A stretch of 21,519 bases of DNA from a virus. The stretch lies in the IMG/VR virus record IMGVR_UViG_3300001683_001126, positions 1 to 21,519 of that record. The stretch is one strand, 5' to 3'. The translations under genes were made by a program, and so were the position numbers. How positions within the stretch are numbered: the first letter of the stretch is position 1; every line of letters begins with the position of its first letter. Under the pieces are notes generated by a model. The model was given only the letters and a program-made list of their open reading frames with translations. It searched no databases and was not told where the DNA came from. Below, piece by piece: positions 16,101 to 21,519 of this stretch.

Positions 16101-18512
16101 GGTGGAGTTCGGGCAGTAGTTGAAGATTCGGATATAACAATAGTAAATGGTGAAATTACTGCGATTGGTATTCAAACTGCAAATAAAGGATCAGGGTATG
16201 AACAAAGTTATGCAATTATAGATGAAGATGAAGTAGCAGAAGAAATTGTAGAGTTAAAATATTTTGATAGATTTGCTACCCGGTTATTTAATTCTGATGT
16301 TAATATATTAGCGAATGCAGATTTTGAACAGAAAACCACTGCTTTTTGGGATACAAAATTAGGAACGTTGGACACAACTGGTAAAGTTACCGGGGTTGCA
16401 ATTTATGCAGGTGGTACAGGTTATACAGACGGTCCCGCATCAGCCACTGGTGGTTCAGGAACAGGGTTATATCTTGATATAACACAAGTAAATGGAGTAA
16501 TTCAATCTGCTACGATTGCTATAGGTGGTGGAGGTTATGCAATAGGAGATGTAGTATCGGTATATTCACCAGCGGGCGGAATAGATGGTACTTTTACGAT
16601 TGAAACTGTTAATTCAAATGCAACAATTTATGGTAATGCAAGCGGAGTATATACTGGTGATAGTGTAAACGCAACCCATTATGTTGGTCAAAGAAGTTTA
16701 AAAAATGCTTCACTAGCTGGTGGTGTAGTATTAGAAAGTATACAATATCAAGCCAAAGCATTATTTAAAACAAATGTAAGTTTAGATGCTGTAAAATTAA
16801 AATATGGCCATGCGGCAACTGATGTTGATTTTGATGCCATGACAGCCGTTACCTTAACACCTCAAACCTCTTCAGAAGAATTAAGTGTAGGAACATCATT
16901 AGTTTATAGTGTACAAGGAGAATTTGTCTCGCATACAGACGATTATCATGCAATATGGTTAGAAGTAGTACCACCAGATTCAAATGGTTTTATATTACAT
17001 ATTGATAGTTTAGAATTTACAAATCCTGCTATCGGTGATCGAATTGTAGTAGGTAGAGGTGCTCAAAGCACTACCGCTCAAGCCCATTTACAATATGCAA
17101 CATTTAAAGAATTAGGCAATTTTGCCAGACAACGTTGGCAAGAATTATTAACTTATGAATGGATGGATGATAGAAATATATTTGTAGATACACCCAACAT
17201 GGTTCCTAATTTACGGTTGCATGAAATATTTAGATATGGAGGACAAGTTCGTCCATATAAACAAAGTTGGGTTAAGAGCAGAATTCAAGGAATACGAGCA
17301 TTAGTTCAAAATGCAAATAAGAATTTATTAAAAATGAATTTAAGTGATTCGCATCTTAATTGGAAGAAATATTTAGGTACTGCATTTGTTAAAGGTAATT
17401 CAACATTTACTCCTCAAGATTATTGGAAATACACAGATTGGTTCCATCCAGATTATACTATTAGTTCTTCATCTGTTGCCCAATATACTGTTACAGAAAG
17501 AAATAATTTATATGATGTTGATGAAGATGTATATTCTGTAGTAAGAGTTGATAGTGATGATGTAGATGGTAACTGGGCGTTTTATCAATGGATAGGTGAT
17601 AATTGGTTTAAAATTGCTAAACAAAATGGAACTATTCAATTATCAACATTATTGTATGATGTGCAGGATGTAGATGCAGGTTGGGATTCCGCAGAATATG
17701 ATATAGGTGGTTGGGATAAAAATTATACCAATGAATTAGCCGCAATACTTAGAGGATTACATGAAGATATTTTTATAGGTCCATATAAACAATATTATAA
17801 AGAGTTGTTTTTTGCAATTATACATTTTATCTATGCAGAACAAACCAATTTAGATTGGGTAGCAAAAACAACATTTTTACAATTACAACGAAAAACACCA
17901 GGGGCTCTTACTCCTAAAACATTTGATGTAGGTAGTGAAGAAGATATTTTAGATTATCTTAATGAAGTTAAACCGTATCATTCAAAAATTGAAACAATTT
18001 TTGATGCAAGAACATTTGATGAAGAAATTAATGCGTCTGCAGATGAAGTTGTAGATATACGAATACAAACAAACACATCTGGTAGTACTGAAGATAACGA
18101 CTCTAGAGCATGGAGAATGTTTATAGATAATACAGGTACAAGAATTTATGAAACAATGTTAGATGCTAACAAATCAACTACAGCAGAATATGTAGATGCA
18201 ATAGAAACAGAAATAACTGTTGTTGCTTCGGGAGGTTTCCCTGCATCTGGAGAAGTTGTTATTGGCGCTGAACGAATAAGATATGATTCTACAAGTAGCA
18301 ATATACTTCATTCATGTATACGAGGAGTAGCAGGTACAGCGGCGGCAATTCATATATCTGGAGCAGAGGTAGTAGTAGCAGGACCAGCAGTTGGTCTCCC
18401 GGTTGATCCTGATCCAGAGGCATATAATGCATTTAATGATGCAACAACAACAATACAGGCAAGTACAAATACACAAGCGGCTCTTATAAATTCTGGTAAA
18501 GGAACCATATAA
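7101..18512 (+). CDS. Giant baseplate/tail structural protein in the gp7 position
   Basis: A single uninterrupted frame of 3803 aa, starting 11 bases after the gp6-like stop. T4 has the 1032-aa wedge protein gp7 here; I infer a gp7-position protein but see no decisive homology. The N-terminus (LLPEYLQSDTNKKFLNATLDQM, then WRPPIDVDKFINWNSYVWLP) looks like a baseplate-docking region. Conserved-looking blocks lie along it: LMGLAFGNNNYRSLG (about 905-925), HPWEILGFIGKPSWWD (about 1280-1295), EVWDPFKGIVPG (about 2586-2597), FPGSSIDVYEW (about 2667-2677) and NEVKPYHSK (about 3620). Modules appear inserted between these: GxGY repeats (Tyr at 270, 315, 2984, 3033, 3108, 3146), a DNDRVLF...RIYKV unit (about 454-478), two cupredoxin-like domains (about 695-785 and 1414-1535) and a C-terminal FPASGEVVIGAERIRY unit (about 3710-3760). 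There is no signal peptide or membrane segment. It probably forms a large peripheral baseplate arm or fibre base. Confidence 0.85.
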   Translation: MADYSSNNTDDQVNNTIPGSTSKNISKRSTFDLLPEYLQSDTNKKFLNATLDQMILSGNPKIESGYIGKKVGTIRSSANDVYSESKTTLNNRYQLDPTVVSQNPSTLEYESAVPYDDIISKLKYIEANTTNLDKLFSDYNYSWRPPIDVDKFINWNSYVWLPFGLPLIGLHGEEASDINGKRTYTTSAQVIHGNRTLTLENGMRLAFSDDNKTYLVTGVGEKITLIDESTLVTTTETSMGLATPTLALGTADTGTGVVSSVTVSNQGTGYVYNPFFNVYDSTGGPATHAIIEGEIDPPTGTVSSSPTITEAGTGYATSAVELLIMGGQKSMPPYMNANKDVHYVHEYICMEQCARDNNPWSRINNWHHINTIKAVNTMLGLSQSFKIDGTIVDDDYAQRPIIEWERNLHLYNYGTHFRKPVDIIITEAMDPADGTNGFLLSSGSAAPEVHEGYTVLDNDRVLFTASSNATYQNRIYKVNTSQTGATALTLETDGRGSGSSTHGDVVTSLNGTTLQGQDYWFDGKIQIWKLAQEKDRKNVPVKFELYDTTFNPLSEYFETDFLGNTVFEYLEDKTTADRSEDKFLGFALTYATTNYLSSTNTSNLMFNNSHQQTMYLYDRGTTPKDISGSYYLRKFNRDTTNYGFDNGWQQSYKQIRTPIIITQDVTNADDDFVIDLGTINFEPERNYTVIATATGFEFYLKSAYGYEKLTGANPTLYLARNNTYTFDIENGTTAFQIQDSSASAYNTGVTNNNTHSGIVTFAVGETEPNDILYYSSPSGTGKIILLDEVLEQGWPEVFHKGVQLKRTIHYIFNGKNIVIPYESTGTDETVSDGGVPVFAPSGQTQSTENLLTVGDIVDVKFYTTDTSTTDEWAYNVPNSLKNNPGNEVLGQVQYAEIFPHFVDVLDRQPGLMGLAFGNNNYRSLGVEKRLGGIINQQISPLLKLGLILGNENYDLLLALDYTADSYNVFKKKFVQKIEQLYASMAPGTKTSALVDQALYDLNLGKNNTFPFANSDMAYYFNMVEKTYTVTTSADTFILPKTITRKNQYHNHVYVYTIDTNNVETFITSFTLDPTANTVKLGTAVSSGKVVIKVSIDEGLSFIPPTFAKLGVAPAFVPKSYVDDTGTRTVVVIEGHDGSKTVAFESSITGAGSVLSYTITDYRDKALLELENRIYGHIQSEFVTNDDIVYYSHSPEPKRKDLSLLPGNFRTTPYTTKNQNDFYDNYFNTFKLARGITLLENTGYDASNPFTHNYSSTQAEGIGYWRGIYKYYFDTDRPHTHPWEILGFIGKPSWWDTHYEWVNVTKRNNMIDALERGIISEPGQAIVQDITVTRPGVTFPVAADGTLEDPVTALLVTAPTAIGAQENWTIGDSSPIETIWQRSSLFPYVENQFLFSITPAKFLEKHYDTEDRKTDGDAQAITINIVAAKPEVGGGNSTVNSYFVYYINGIQQQKLVLQAGNVYTFDQTDSSNSIHPFELSETYDGTRGSGTKYVTGWDQTNSSMRTFSPTSSTPEVLYYYCQYHDDMGGTIEVLPVSHEKQIISNKTKKRHNSNELYIHNEVDTNSLSRRVLGLQQPIVDRLMFLGNNIYTEFARQLRQLNTKLSYKMQGFSKKSSISMLADSLQSEKSNNFIPNDDLTINFHTSAPYKEFIYSGVEIIQTATGYAVYGYNNNKPYFLTQKTLKTTISQIKVSETNIQLYTEFAEGTDRIDYGTEFTSANDVYNFLHAYGKYLENIGFEFTHPNIDGAYEDWTLTAQQFILWSEAEWGDDTSIKLSPAGNLLYLKHDHGHVKSNEYEYGSFYLDVNKSLFNSTSIDVDRQLSYITVKPKDEDRAIYCASLVVCDYEHLLIINNKTIFDDMIYYPILGDAKLRFKIEYLKSPEWNGTLYAPGYFVYGDTIYENFDKTADSITSNYFASEETALNKDTINVARKNIGYEKKQFLRNMRLSEDVQFQFMKGVSHLKGTPEVFNRLTRSTFLLEASVDINLQEEWMFRLGEFGPTTTQTTKEFTLKDTDIKANPQLINFGEIYPGQATDFDYDTTISMLGGDGRWLEQPSTNPAVQFNTRIQFDQSIDTIAEVETYEKDLPNAGYPRLEETTYQTFRVDDLPSLYKKYKDDDSSLLYKLLQTPNWKDTYTYAKAYYVRYKGKRYLSTRILDSAAQSFYGIVNAKYTKTHASGMLAEVVIEKCLFTVDGITKMTSTTDPFLYGITGVTARFGEYDFAYYTPSSQLSESTVDASVSKGADANGNFTYIFTFADGQVPAVNVPADDDKIYLSAFNYKTDAEASDNTVLDRWIEAGEAGLFNVWTADAGAGDWATFNLQDDDFAIEQICKGYLTGDEALIKLGSAHYLSEGDYVLITGAENNPALNGIHKVTGFPTGTDCQTCGLREDKQFYIDEFVGNNEVYGKVFVFRKSRFFGFSELFSSIADLKYSWVTNNYAYADQYYDVQNQIIGASSASGSYNPAFEAGVFTILSSYALLYTATTADLDIYIGEFRTGFEPGTGSSKAWEVIGTSLIFYPENLGGTFQAGQPIVIVYKNRSIGWGTFKYDSENRTWVELNKQQPKADTGQLANVIVYDYEQNRELARAEVWDPFKGIVPGVAEKEIDIISGYDQALYNATTQDEEALTTTRCWGGSEVGISWWNLNTVRYIEYEQPNDLDYTFKHWGEQFPGSSIDVYEWTKSTVAPDEWITLVNGNYEIDEEIASGEVYTKVLSGVTHYYWAEEEAMNPQTGQVVPYYYFWVKNKTTVPRTQSHREISTKVIAEYLNDPTGNGIFWASPGGASNIITGNVGDQLTQHSVFQINFTSDVEDEHKEWITIREEDQETTVPDRFAKRLHESILGVDENKDILTVAGIEEDQNYEYDDGAGSTTIYTAKKFNYDWNQQLEYRERNVVKNNTKLYKTHKNLNLVKTNTKLSVDNQTNTIQLRIGEKANELTFPAFIEIGTPPAESNTYGLPYENILAYAYANIVNGTVDSITVNRPGQGYNAATKPIVSISDPITEGGVRAVVEDSDITIVNGEITAIGIQTANKGSGYEQSYAIIDEDEVAEEIVELKYFDRFATRLFNSDVNILANADFEQKTTAFWDTKLGTLDTTGKVTGVAIYAGGTGYTDGPASATGGSGTGLYLDITQVNGVIQSATIAIGGGGYAIGDVVSVYSPAGGIDGTFTIETVNSNATIYGNASGVYTGDSVNATHYVGQRSLKNASLAGGVVLESIQYQAKALFKTNVSLDAVKLKYGHAATDVDFDAMTAVTLTPQTSSEELSVGTSLVYSVQGEFVSHTDDYHAIWLEVVPPDSNGFILHIDSLEFTNPAIGDRIVVGRGAQSTTAQAHLQYATFKELGNFARQRWQELLTYEWMDDRNIFVDTPNMVPNLRLHEIFRYGGQVRPYKQSWVKSRIQGIRALVQNANKNLLKMNLSDSHLNWKKYLGTAFVKGNSTFTPQDYWKYTDWFHPDYTISSSSVAQYTVTERNNLYDVDEDVYSVVRVDSDDVDGNWAFYQWIGDNWFKIAKQNGTIQLSTLLYDVQDVDAGWDSAEYDIGGWDKNYTNELAAILRGLHEDIFIGPYKQYYKELFFAIIHFIYAEQTNLDWVAKTTFLQLQRKTPGALTPKTFDVGSEEDILDYLNEVKPYHSKIETIFDARTFDEEINASADEVVDIRIQTNTSGSTEDNDSRAWRMFIDNTGTRIYETMLDANKSTTAEYVDAIETEITVVASGGFPASGEVVIGAERIRYDSTSSNILHSCIRGVAGTAAAIHISGAEVVVAGPAVGLPVDPDPEAYNAFNDATTTIQASTNTQAALINSGKGTI
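9183..9455 (+). other. Cupredoxin-like module 1, metal ligands lost
   Basis: Residues about 695-785 of the giant protein resemble the second module: LYLARNNTYTFDIENG aligns with LVLQAGNVYTFDQTDS, and the closing strand LYYSSPSGTGKI aligns with LYYYCQYHDDMGGTI. The Cys, His and Met positions are Ser, Pro/Ser and Thr, and no His is seen where the first ligand should be. It should fold as a beta sandwich without copper. Confidence 0.5.
11340..11705 (+). other. Cupredoxin-like module 2 with full His-Cys-His-Met set
   Basis: Residues about 1414-1535 of the giant protein contain an opening strand LVLQAGNVYTFDQTDSSNS, His1474 in SIHPFEL, and a closing segment LYYYCQYHDDMGG with Cys1520, His1523 and Met1526. 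Plastocyanin uses His37, Cys84, His87 and Met92: the first spacing (46 against 47) and the C-x2-H spacing match, while H-x2-M is shorter and recalls the CuA region of cytochrome oxidase subunit II. The fold call rests on this pattern; metal binding in the virion is inference. Confidence 0.6.
15952..15969 (+). repeat. Short inverted repeat next to a long palindrome
   Basis: Arms CATATGG and CCATATG (7 bp) flank the loop ATTG. It lies 4 bases upstream of the 28-nt palindrome and shares its CATATG core, so the two may have a common origin. It lies inside the giant gene and encodes residues near YGLPYE. Confidence 0.6.
15974..16001 (+). repeat. 28-nt perfect palindrome inside the giant gene
   Basis: The left arm TATATTGGCATATG (15974-15987) is followed without a loop by its exact reverse complement (15988-16001). 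It encodes ILAYAYANI, just before the third GxGY repeat of the giant protein. A loop-free 14-bp arm is unexpected by chance in about 21 kb even at this AT content. It could extrude as a cruciform or form a hairpin in the transcript; its role is unknown. Confidence 0.85.
15990..16570 (+). repeat. Cluster of four GxGY beta-repeat units in the giant protein
   Basis: Four units of the form hydrophobic-x-S/G-hydrophobic-x-hydrophobic, 4-6 residues, G-x-G-Y occur here: VDSITVNRPGQGY (Tyr2984), ITAIGIQTANKGSGY (Tyr3033), VTGVAIYAGGTGY (Tyr3108) and IQSATIAIGGGGY (Tyr3146). Two more lie near the N-terminus (Tyr270 and Tyr315) and four in the fibre-like protein downstream. Each unit probably makes two beta strands and a tight glycine turn. 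Confidence 0.65.
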
Positions 18513-18515
18513 ATA
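18508..18515 (+). promoter_or_regulatory. Perfect T4-type late promoter box TATAAATA
   Basis: An exact match to the T4-family late promoter -10 element, overlapping the stop codon of the giant gene. It ends 19 bases before the ATG at 18535, so the leader would be very short, as in some T4 late transcripts. It would give the 209-aa protein and the fibre-like protein their own late supply, independent of the 15-kb transcript from upstream. Confidence 0.6.
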
Positions 18516-18534
18516 TTGTATAAGGTAAATTATA

Positions 18535-19164
18535 ATGAAAAGTAATCTTAACATAGACATGCAAGGACACGTTAAAATATTTGATGTAGATACAGGGGAA
18601 ATCCTTGTCAATAAAGCAAACAAAATACATGCAGAGAATATGAGCAGATGTATTGCAACTACATTAAGCAATAAAGATTACTATTCGTTATACGAAATGC
18701 ATTTTGGAAACGATGGAACAATTATCGATGCTCAAGGAAATATTACATATAGAGAACCAAAAGTTACTTTAGCAAATGATGATTTATATAATGATAGATT
18801 TTTTAAAAATTTTGATATACTAGATGCCGATAATACTGATACAACAGAAAATTTTATTGATATTGCGTATACAGATGGTAATTCGTATACAGATATTATA
18901 ATAACAAGCACTTTAAATTATGATGAGCCAATGGCTAGTGATACAAATTTTAATTTGGCAGGTGCTGATCAAAAGGCAGATGATGCCACTATAGATGGAA
19001 ATTTTGTTTTTGACGAATTGGGTTTAAAATCTAAATCGTCTGAAGGTAGAAATGATGGATTATTATTAAGTCATGTAGTATTTCATCCTGTTCAAAAAAG
19101 TGCAAATAGAAAGATTCAAGTTCTGTACACAATTAAAGTGAGAACTAATTATACAGCGAGTTAA
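18535..19164 (+). CDS. Virion structural protein, unassigned (209 aa)
   Basis: Starts at ATG 18535, 22 bases after the giant gene, with AAGG about 10 bases upstream. The N-terminal part (GHVKIFDVDTGEILVNKANKI, 11-31) is a short beta segment followed by a helix (AENMSRCIATTL) and the turn MHFGNDGT (55-62). The C-terminal part (FDELGLKS...LLLSHVVFHPVQKSANRKIQVLYTIKV, about 159-202) is a beta region whose 'V-F-x-P-x-x-K-x-x-N-R-x-I-x-V-x-Y-T-I' pattern is familiar from small tail or baseplate structural proteins of marine T4-like phages. It occupies the place of T4 gp8 (334 aa), but it is much shorter and I see no convincing gp8 identity. It probably caps or connects the giant protein and the fibre-like protein. 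Confidence 0.8.
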   Translation: MKSNLNIDMQGHVKIFDVDTGEILVNKANKIHAENMSRCIATTLSNKDYYSLYEMHFGNDGTIIDAQGNITYREPKVTLANDDLYNDRFFKNFDILDADNTDTTENFIDIAYTDGNSYTDIIITSTLNYDEPMASDTNFNLAGADQKADDATIDGNFVFDELGLKSKSSEGRNDGLLLSHVVFHPVQKSANRKIQVLYTIKVRTNYTAS

Positions 19165-19176
19165 AAGGTAAAAACA

Positions 19177-21519
19177 ATGCCATATGATGTAAAAAACTAT
19201 AAAGGTGCTTCGATAGCAAGTGTGCTAGAAGGTACAGTTAACACACAAAGTCCTCTAAAATTGGTAGGGCAAAATTATAAAAACTATGGGCAACTTATTG
19301 CAGAAAATTTTGTTCATATAGTGGAAAATTTTTCCAGAGATATTGCTCCTACTAATCCTATTGTCGGCCAACTTTGGTATAAACCAGTGGATGGTCACAT
19401 ATACATGTTAGACCAAGATGCTAACAATAAGACCAAATGGAAATCATTAACAACATTAGATATTCGAGCAACAGATCCAGTAGATGATCCTAGCGGGTAT
19501 ACACCTCGAGAAGGTGATTTTTGGTTTGATAGTGCGGCAGATAAAGGTATATTAAATATACGATATAGAAATGATGAAACAGGTGCTTTAACATGGGGTC
19601 AACTTAGCGTACCGGTTGCCGCGGATGCTACATTACTTTTTCAGAATGTATATGATGATTCTGCCGCAGGGCAAACAACAACACCTCCGATTTCTCATGC
19701 ATGTATTAAATTTGTTGTAGATAATAAAGTTATTGGAATATATTCTACTGGTGAAAAAGAATGGTCACCTTTAGGAAAATTACTTGGTACACCTTTACAG
19801 ATTACTAGTGGTGGATCTTCTGTTACATATGATGTTGAGACAAATCCAGATGGATCGTCTTTACATCTTAATTTTCCATATGTAAGGGCAGGGCTAACGT
19901 TATCTGGACCATATGATCCTGATCTTCAAGTAGGATCTACCGAAGGACGAAGCTATAATGTTAAATTTCCTGCGCCTGCGGCAGGTGGTACTATTGCAGA
20001 AGGTTTTCCAATTATTAATAAAGCATTACAATCAATAGAATCAATCGTTATAACTAATCAAGGTAGTGGTTATACCTCAACTACTATAAGTGCTTGGAAT
20101 ACAAGTGGTGCAAGTGCATTTGATCAAATTCCTGCAGGACAAGGACCGTCAGGTACAGCACCAACTCTTACTGCTGTATTAGGAACAGCAGGAACAGAAT
20201 TTGAAGATAAAATTGTATCTGTAACAGTAGGTAATGATACTAATAGTAAAGCAGGCGGTAATGGATATTTTACTCCTCCTATTAGGCCTAGTCTTAATGG
20301 TAATATACAGGTTGGAAGAAATAGTACAGATTTTGCAGATTTTAGAAATCTTCAAGCAGGATTTGGTAGAAAAATTGTAGCAATAAGCATAGTAGGTGCT
20401 GGTACAGGTTACACAGATGGTACTATAATTATTCAAGCACCAGCCGGGGAAGACGGAACTACTGCAACTGCTTCTATTATTACTGATCAAGGCAACAACG
20501 GAACAATTACCTCCGTTACAATGGCACTCCAAGGAGATGGTTATACATATGCTCCTTCTACTACAAATAGTGGTATAACATTTACTGGTACAGCAGGGTC
20601 GGGTAACGGCGATGCAGTATTATTGGCAGTATTAGGTGATGATAGATTAATGATAGACGCCAATTCTATTAGCGGTGATAAAATACATGGTGGTAACATA
20701 TCTGGATTTGAATCAAGTGCTATTAGCGATCTTACTGATTGGACACGGAATGATCCGGGTATTCAAGGATTAAGAACAAAAAGTGGGTATGGTTCAGAAG
20801 AAGGATTGGGTACTGACACTACATCAGTACATAATGATGATAAAGATTTATGGACAGGAGAATATACATTTGGTGGCCAATTAAATGCTTGGACAATGCA
20901 AATTACAGACCTATCAGGTTCGGAACAAAAAAGACGAGCAGGTTATGTTAATGTTGCCTATGAACGTGAACAAACTTTAGGTACTACGTCCGGAGTGGTT
21001 ACTGCTAATGGTGCATTAAGAGTAGATGGTGGCGCCCATATAGGTAAAAATTTACATGTTAATGGAAGTGTTTCGATAACAGGTTCGTTATACACTGGCG
21101 GACAAATTAATAATATAGAAGTAAACAATTTAACTATTGAAGATAATTTAATAGAACTTAATAAAAGCCAAACAGATTTGGCTCCAGCAAATGCAGGATC
21201 TGCCCCACTAACAGGTATTTCGGGTTTATTTATAGATAGAGGATTACTTGCATCTGCTCAAGTTCCGTTTTCTACACTATTATGGGATGATTCGGATTTT
21301 TCTTTATCAGGCACAACACCAGTTGGTGGTGGACCTATCAATAAACAAGAAGACTTTTTTAAATTAGGTACATTTACTGGTAAAACAGAGCCTACTAGTC
21401 CTGATGATCCCGAAGACGGAACATTAGGATCAACAAATACAATTTCTGGATTTAAATTAGCATGTTTAGATACATTAATGTATACAGCTCAAGCAGGAGC
21501 CAAATGCGATATAATAAGT
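19177..21519 (+). CDS. Tail-fibre-like structural protein, 3' end beyond the window
   Basis: ATG at 19177, 12 bases after the previous stop with AAGG upstream, opens 781 codons with no stop before the right edge. The N-terminus (TQSPLKLVGQNYKNYGQLIAEN, NFVHIVENFS, then PTNPIVGQLWYKP) matches the opening block of fibre-like proteins of T4-like cyanophages and pelagiphages. A second WY/WF-type unit, GDFWFDSA, follows near residue 112. Residues about 280-470 carry four GxGY repeats (Tyr299, Tyr364, Tyr412, Tyr456). Then come the fibre motifs ISGDKIHGGNIS (about 498-509), DGGAHIGKNLHVNGSVSITG (about 616-635) and IEDNLIELNKS (about 650-660), typical of trimeric beta-structured shafts. The receptor-binding C-terminus is not seen. 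It likely projects from the baseplate and contributes to host attachment. Confidence 0.88.
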   Translation, partial: MPYDVKNYKGASIASVLEGTVNTQSPLKLVGQNYKNYGQLIAENFVHIVENFSRDIAPTNPIVGQLWYKPVDGHIYMLDQDANNKTKWKSLTTLDIRATDPVDDPSGYTPREGDFWFDSAADKGILNIRYRNDETGALTWGQLSVPVAADATLLFQNVYDDSAAGQTTTPPISHACIKFVVDNKVIGIYSTGEKEWSPLGKLLGTPLQITSGGSSVTYDVETNPDGSSLHLNFPYVRAGLTLSGPYDPDLQVGSTEGRSYNVKFPAPAAGGTIAEGFPIINKALQSIESIVITNQGSGYTSTTISAWNTSGASAFDQIPAGQGPSGTAPTLTAVLGTAGTEFEDKIVSVTVGNDTNSKAGGNGYFTPPIRPSLNGNIQVGRNSTDFADFRNLQAGFGRKIVAISIVGAGTGYTDGTIIIQAPAGEDGTTATASIITDQGNNGTITSVTMALQGDGYTYAPSTTNSGITFTGTAGSGNGDAVLLAVLGDDRLMIDANSISGDKIHGGNISGFESSAISDLTDWTRNDPGIQGLRTKSGYGSEEGLGTDTTSVHNDDKDLWTGEYTFGGQLNAWTMQITDLSGSEQKRRAGYVNVAYEREQTLGTTSGVVTANGALRVDGGAHIGKNLHVNGSVSITGSLYTGGQINNIEVNNLTIEDNLIELNKSQTDLAPANAGSAPLTGISGLFIDRGLLASAQVPFSTLLWDDSDFSLSGTTPVGGGPINKQEDFFKLGTFTGKTEPTSPDDPEDGTLGSTNTISGFKLACLDTLMYTAQAGAKCDIIS
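20030..20556 (+). repeat. Four GxGY beta-repeat units in the fibre-like protein
   Basis: Units IESIVITNQGSGY (Tyr299), VSVTVGNDTNSKAGGNGY (Tyr364), VAISIVGAGTGY (Tyr412) and ITSVTMALQGDGY (Tyr456) occur at 65-, 48- and 44-residue intervals. They share their pattern with those in the giant protein two genes upstream, which suggests a module exchanged between virion genes. Confidence 0.65.

Noticed and set aside
18312-18671. 119-aa Cys-rich minus-strand frame spanning a gene junction
   Set aside because: It covers the ends of two plus-strand genes and the late promoter. The Cys arises from reversed GCA codons, and there is no support for a start.
18535-19164. Direct naming of the 209-aa protein as gp8
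   Set aside because: Right genome position but far shorter than T4 gp8, and no residue pattern that I can tie to it.
20179-20532. 117-aa Cys-rich minus-strand frame that could look like a small secreted protein
   Set aside because: Shadow of the GxGY repeats: reversed GCA/ACA codons give Cys. The plus frame is clearly coding.

Overview
The window looks like part of the genome of an AT-rich, T4-like marine myovirus. Three things point that way: a gp25-like baseplate gene followed directly by a gp6-like baseplate gene, T4-type late promoter boxes (ATAAATA core, one perfect TATAAATA), and tail proteins built from modules I associate with marine T4-like phages. The strong A/T bias in codon third positions and intergenic DNA fits a phage of SAR11 (Pelagibacter) or of low-GC picocyanobacteria. 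The host assignment is inference.

Layout. Positions 1-2997 hold six minus-strand genes, read right to left: an unknown 229-aa protein (first gene of the transcript), a conserved phage protein of about 119 aa, a 54-aa coiled-coil protein, a complete ribose-phosphate pyrophosphokinase (prs), a 201-aa protein with ATP-grasp-like sequence features that overlaps prs by one base, and a small membrane protein cut by the left edge. They are tightly packed and probably one early/middle operon. The 161-bp gap at 2998-3158 is a divergent control region. It carries a consensus sigma70 promoter (TTGACA-16-TATAAT) facing the minus-strand genes and a late-type AATAAATA box facing the plus-strand genes.

Positions 3159-21519 are plus-strand virion genes with almost no gaps: gp25-like wedge protein, gp6-like wedge protein (1183 aa), a giant 3803-aa protein in the gp7 position, a 209-aa structural protein preceded by a perfect TATAAATA box, and an open-ended tail-fibre-like protein (781 codons seen, continuing past the right edge).

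How the genes work together. The right part builds the baseplate and attached fibre or adhesion structures late in infection. The left part supplies host-takeover metabolism: PRPP feeds nucleotide and NAD synthesis. The most unusual content is in the giant protein. It carries one cupredoxin-like module with a complete His-Cys-His-Met ligand set, a second related module without ligands, three pairs of GxGY beta-type repeats that recur in the fibre-like protein, and a 28-nt perfect palindrome within its coding DNA. I saw no tRNA genes, CRISPR arrays, insertion sequences or convincing terminators. No gene-free stretch exceeds 300 bases.
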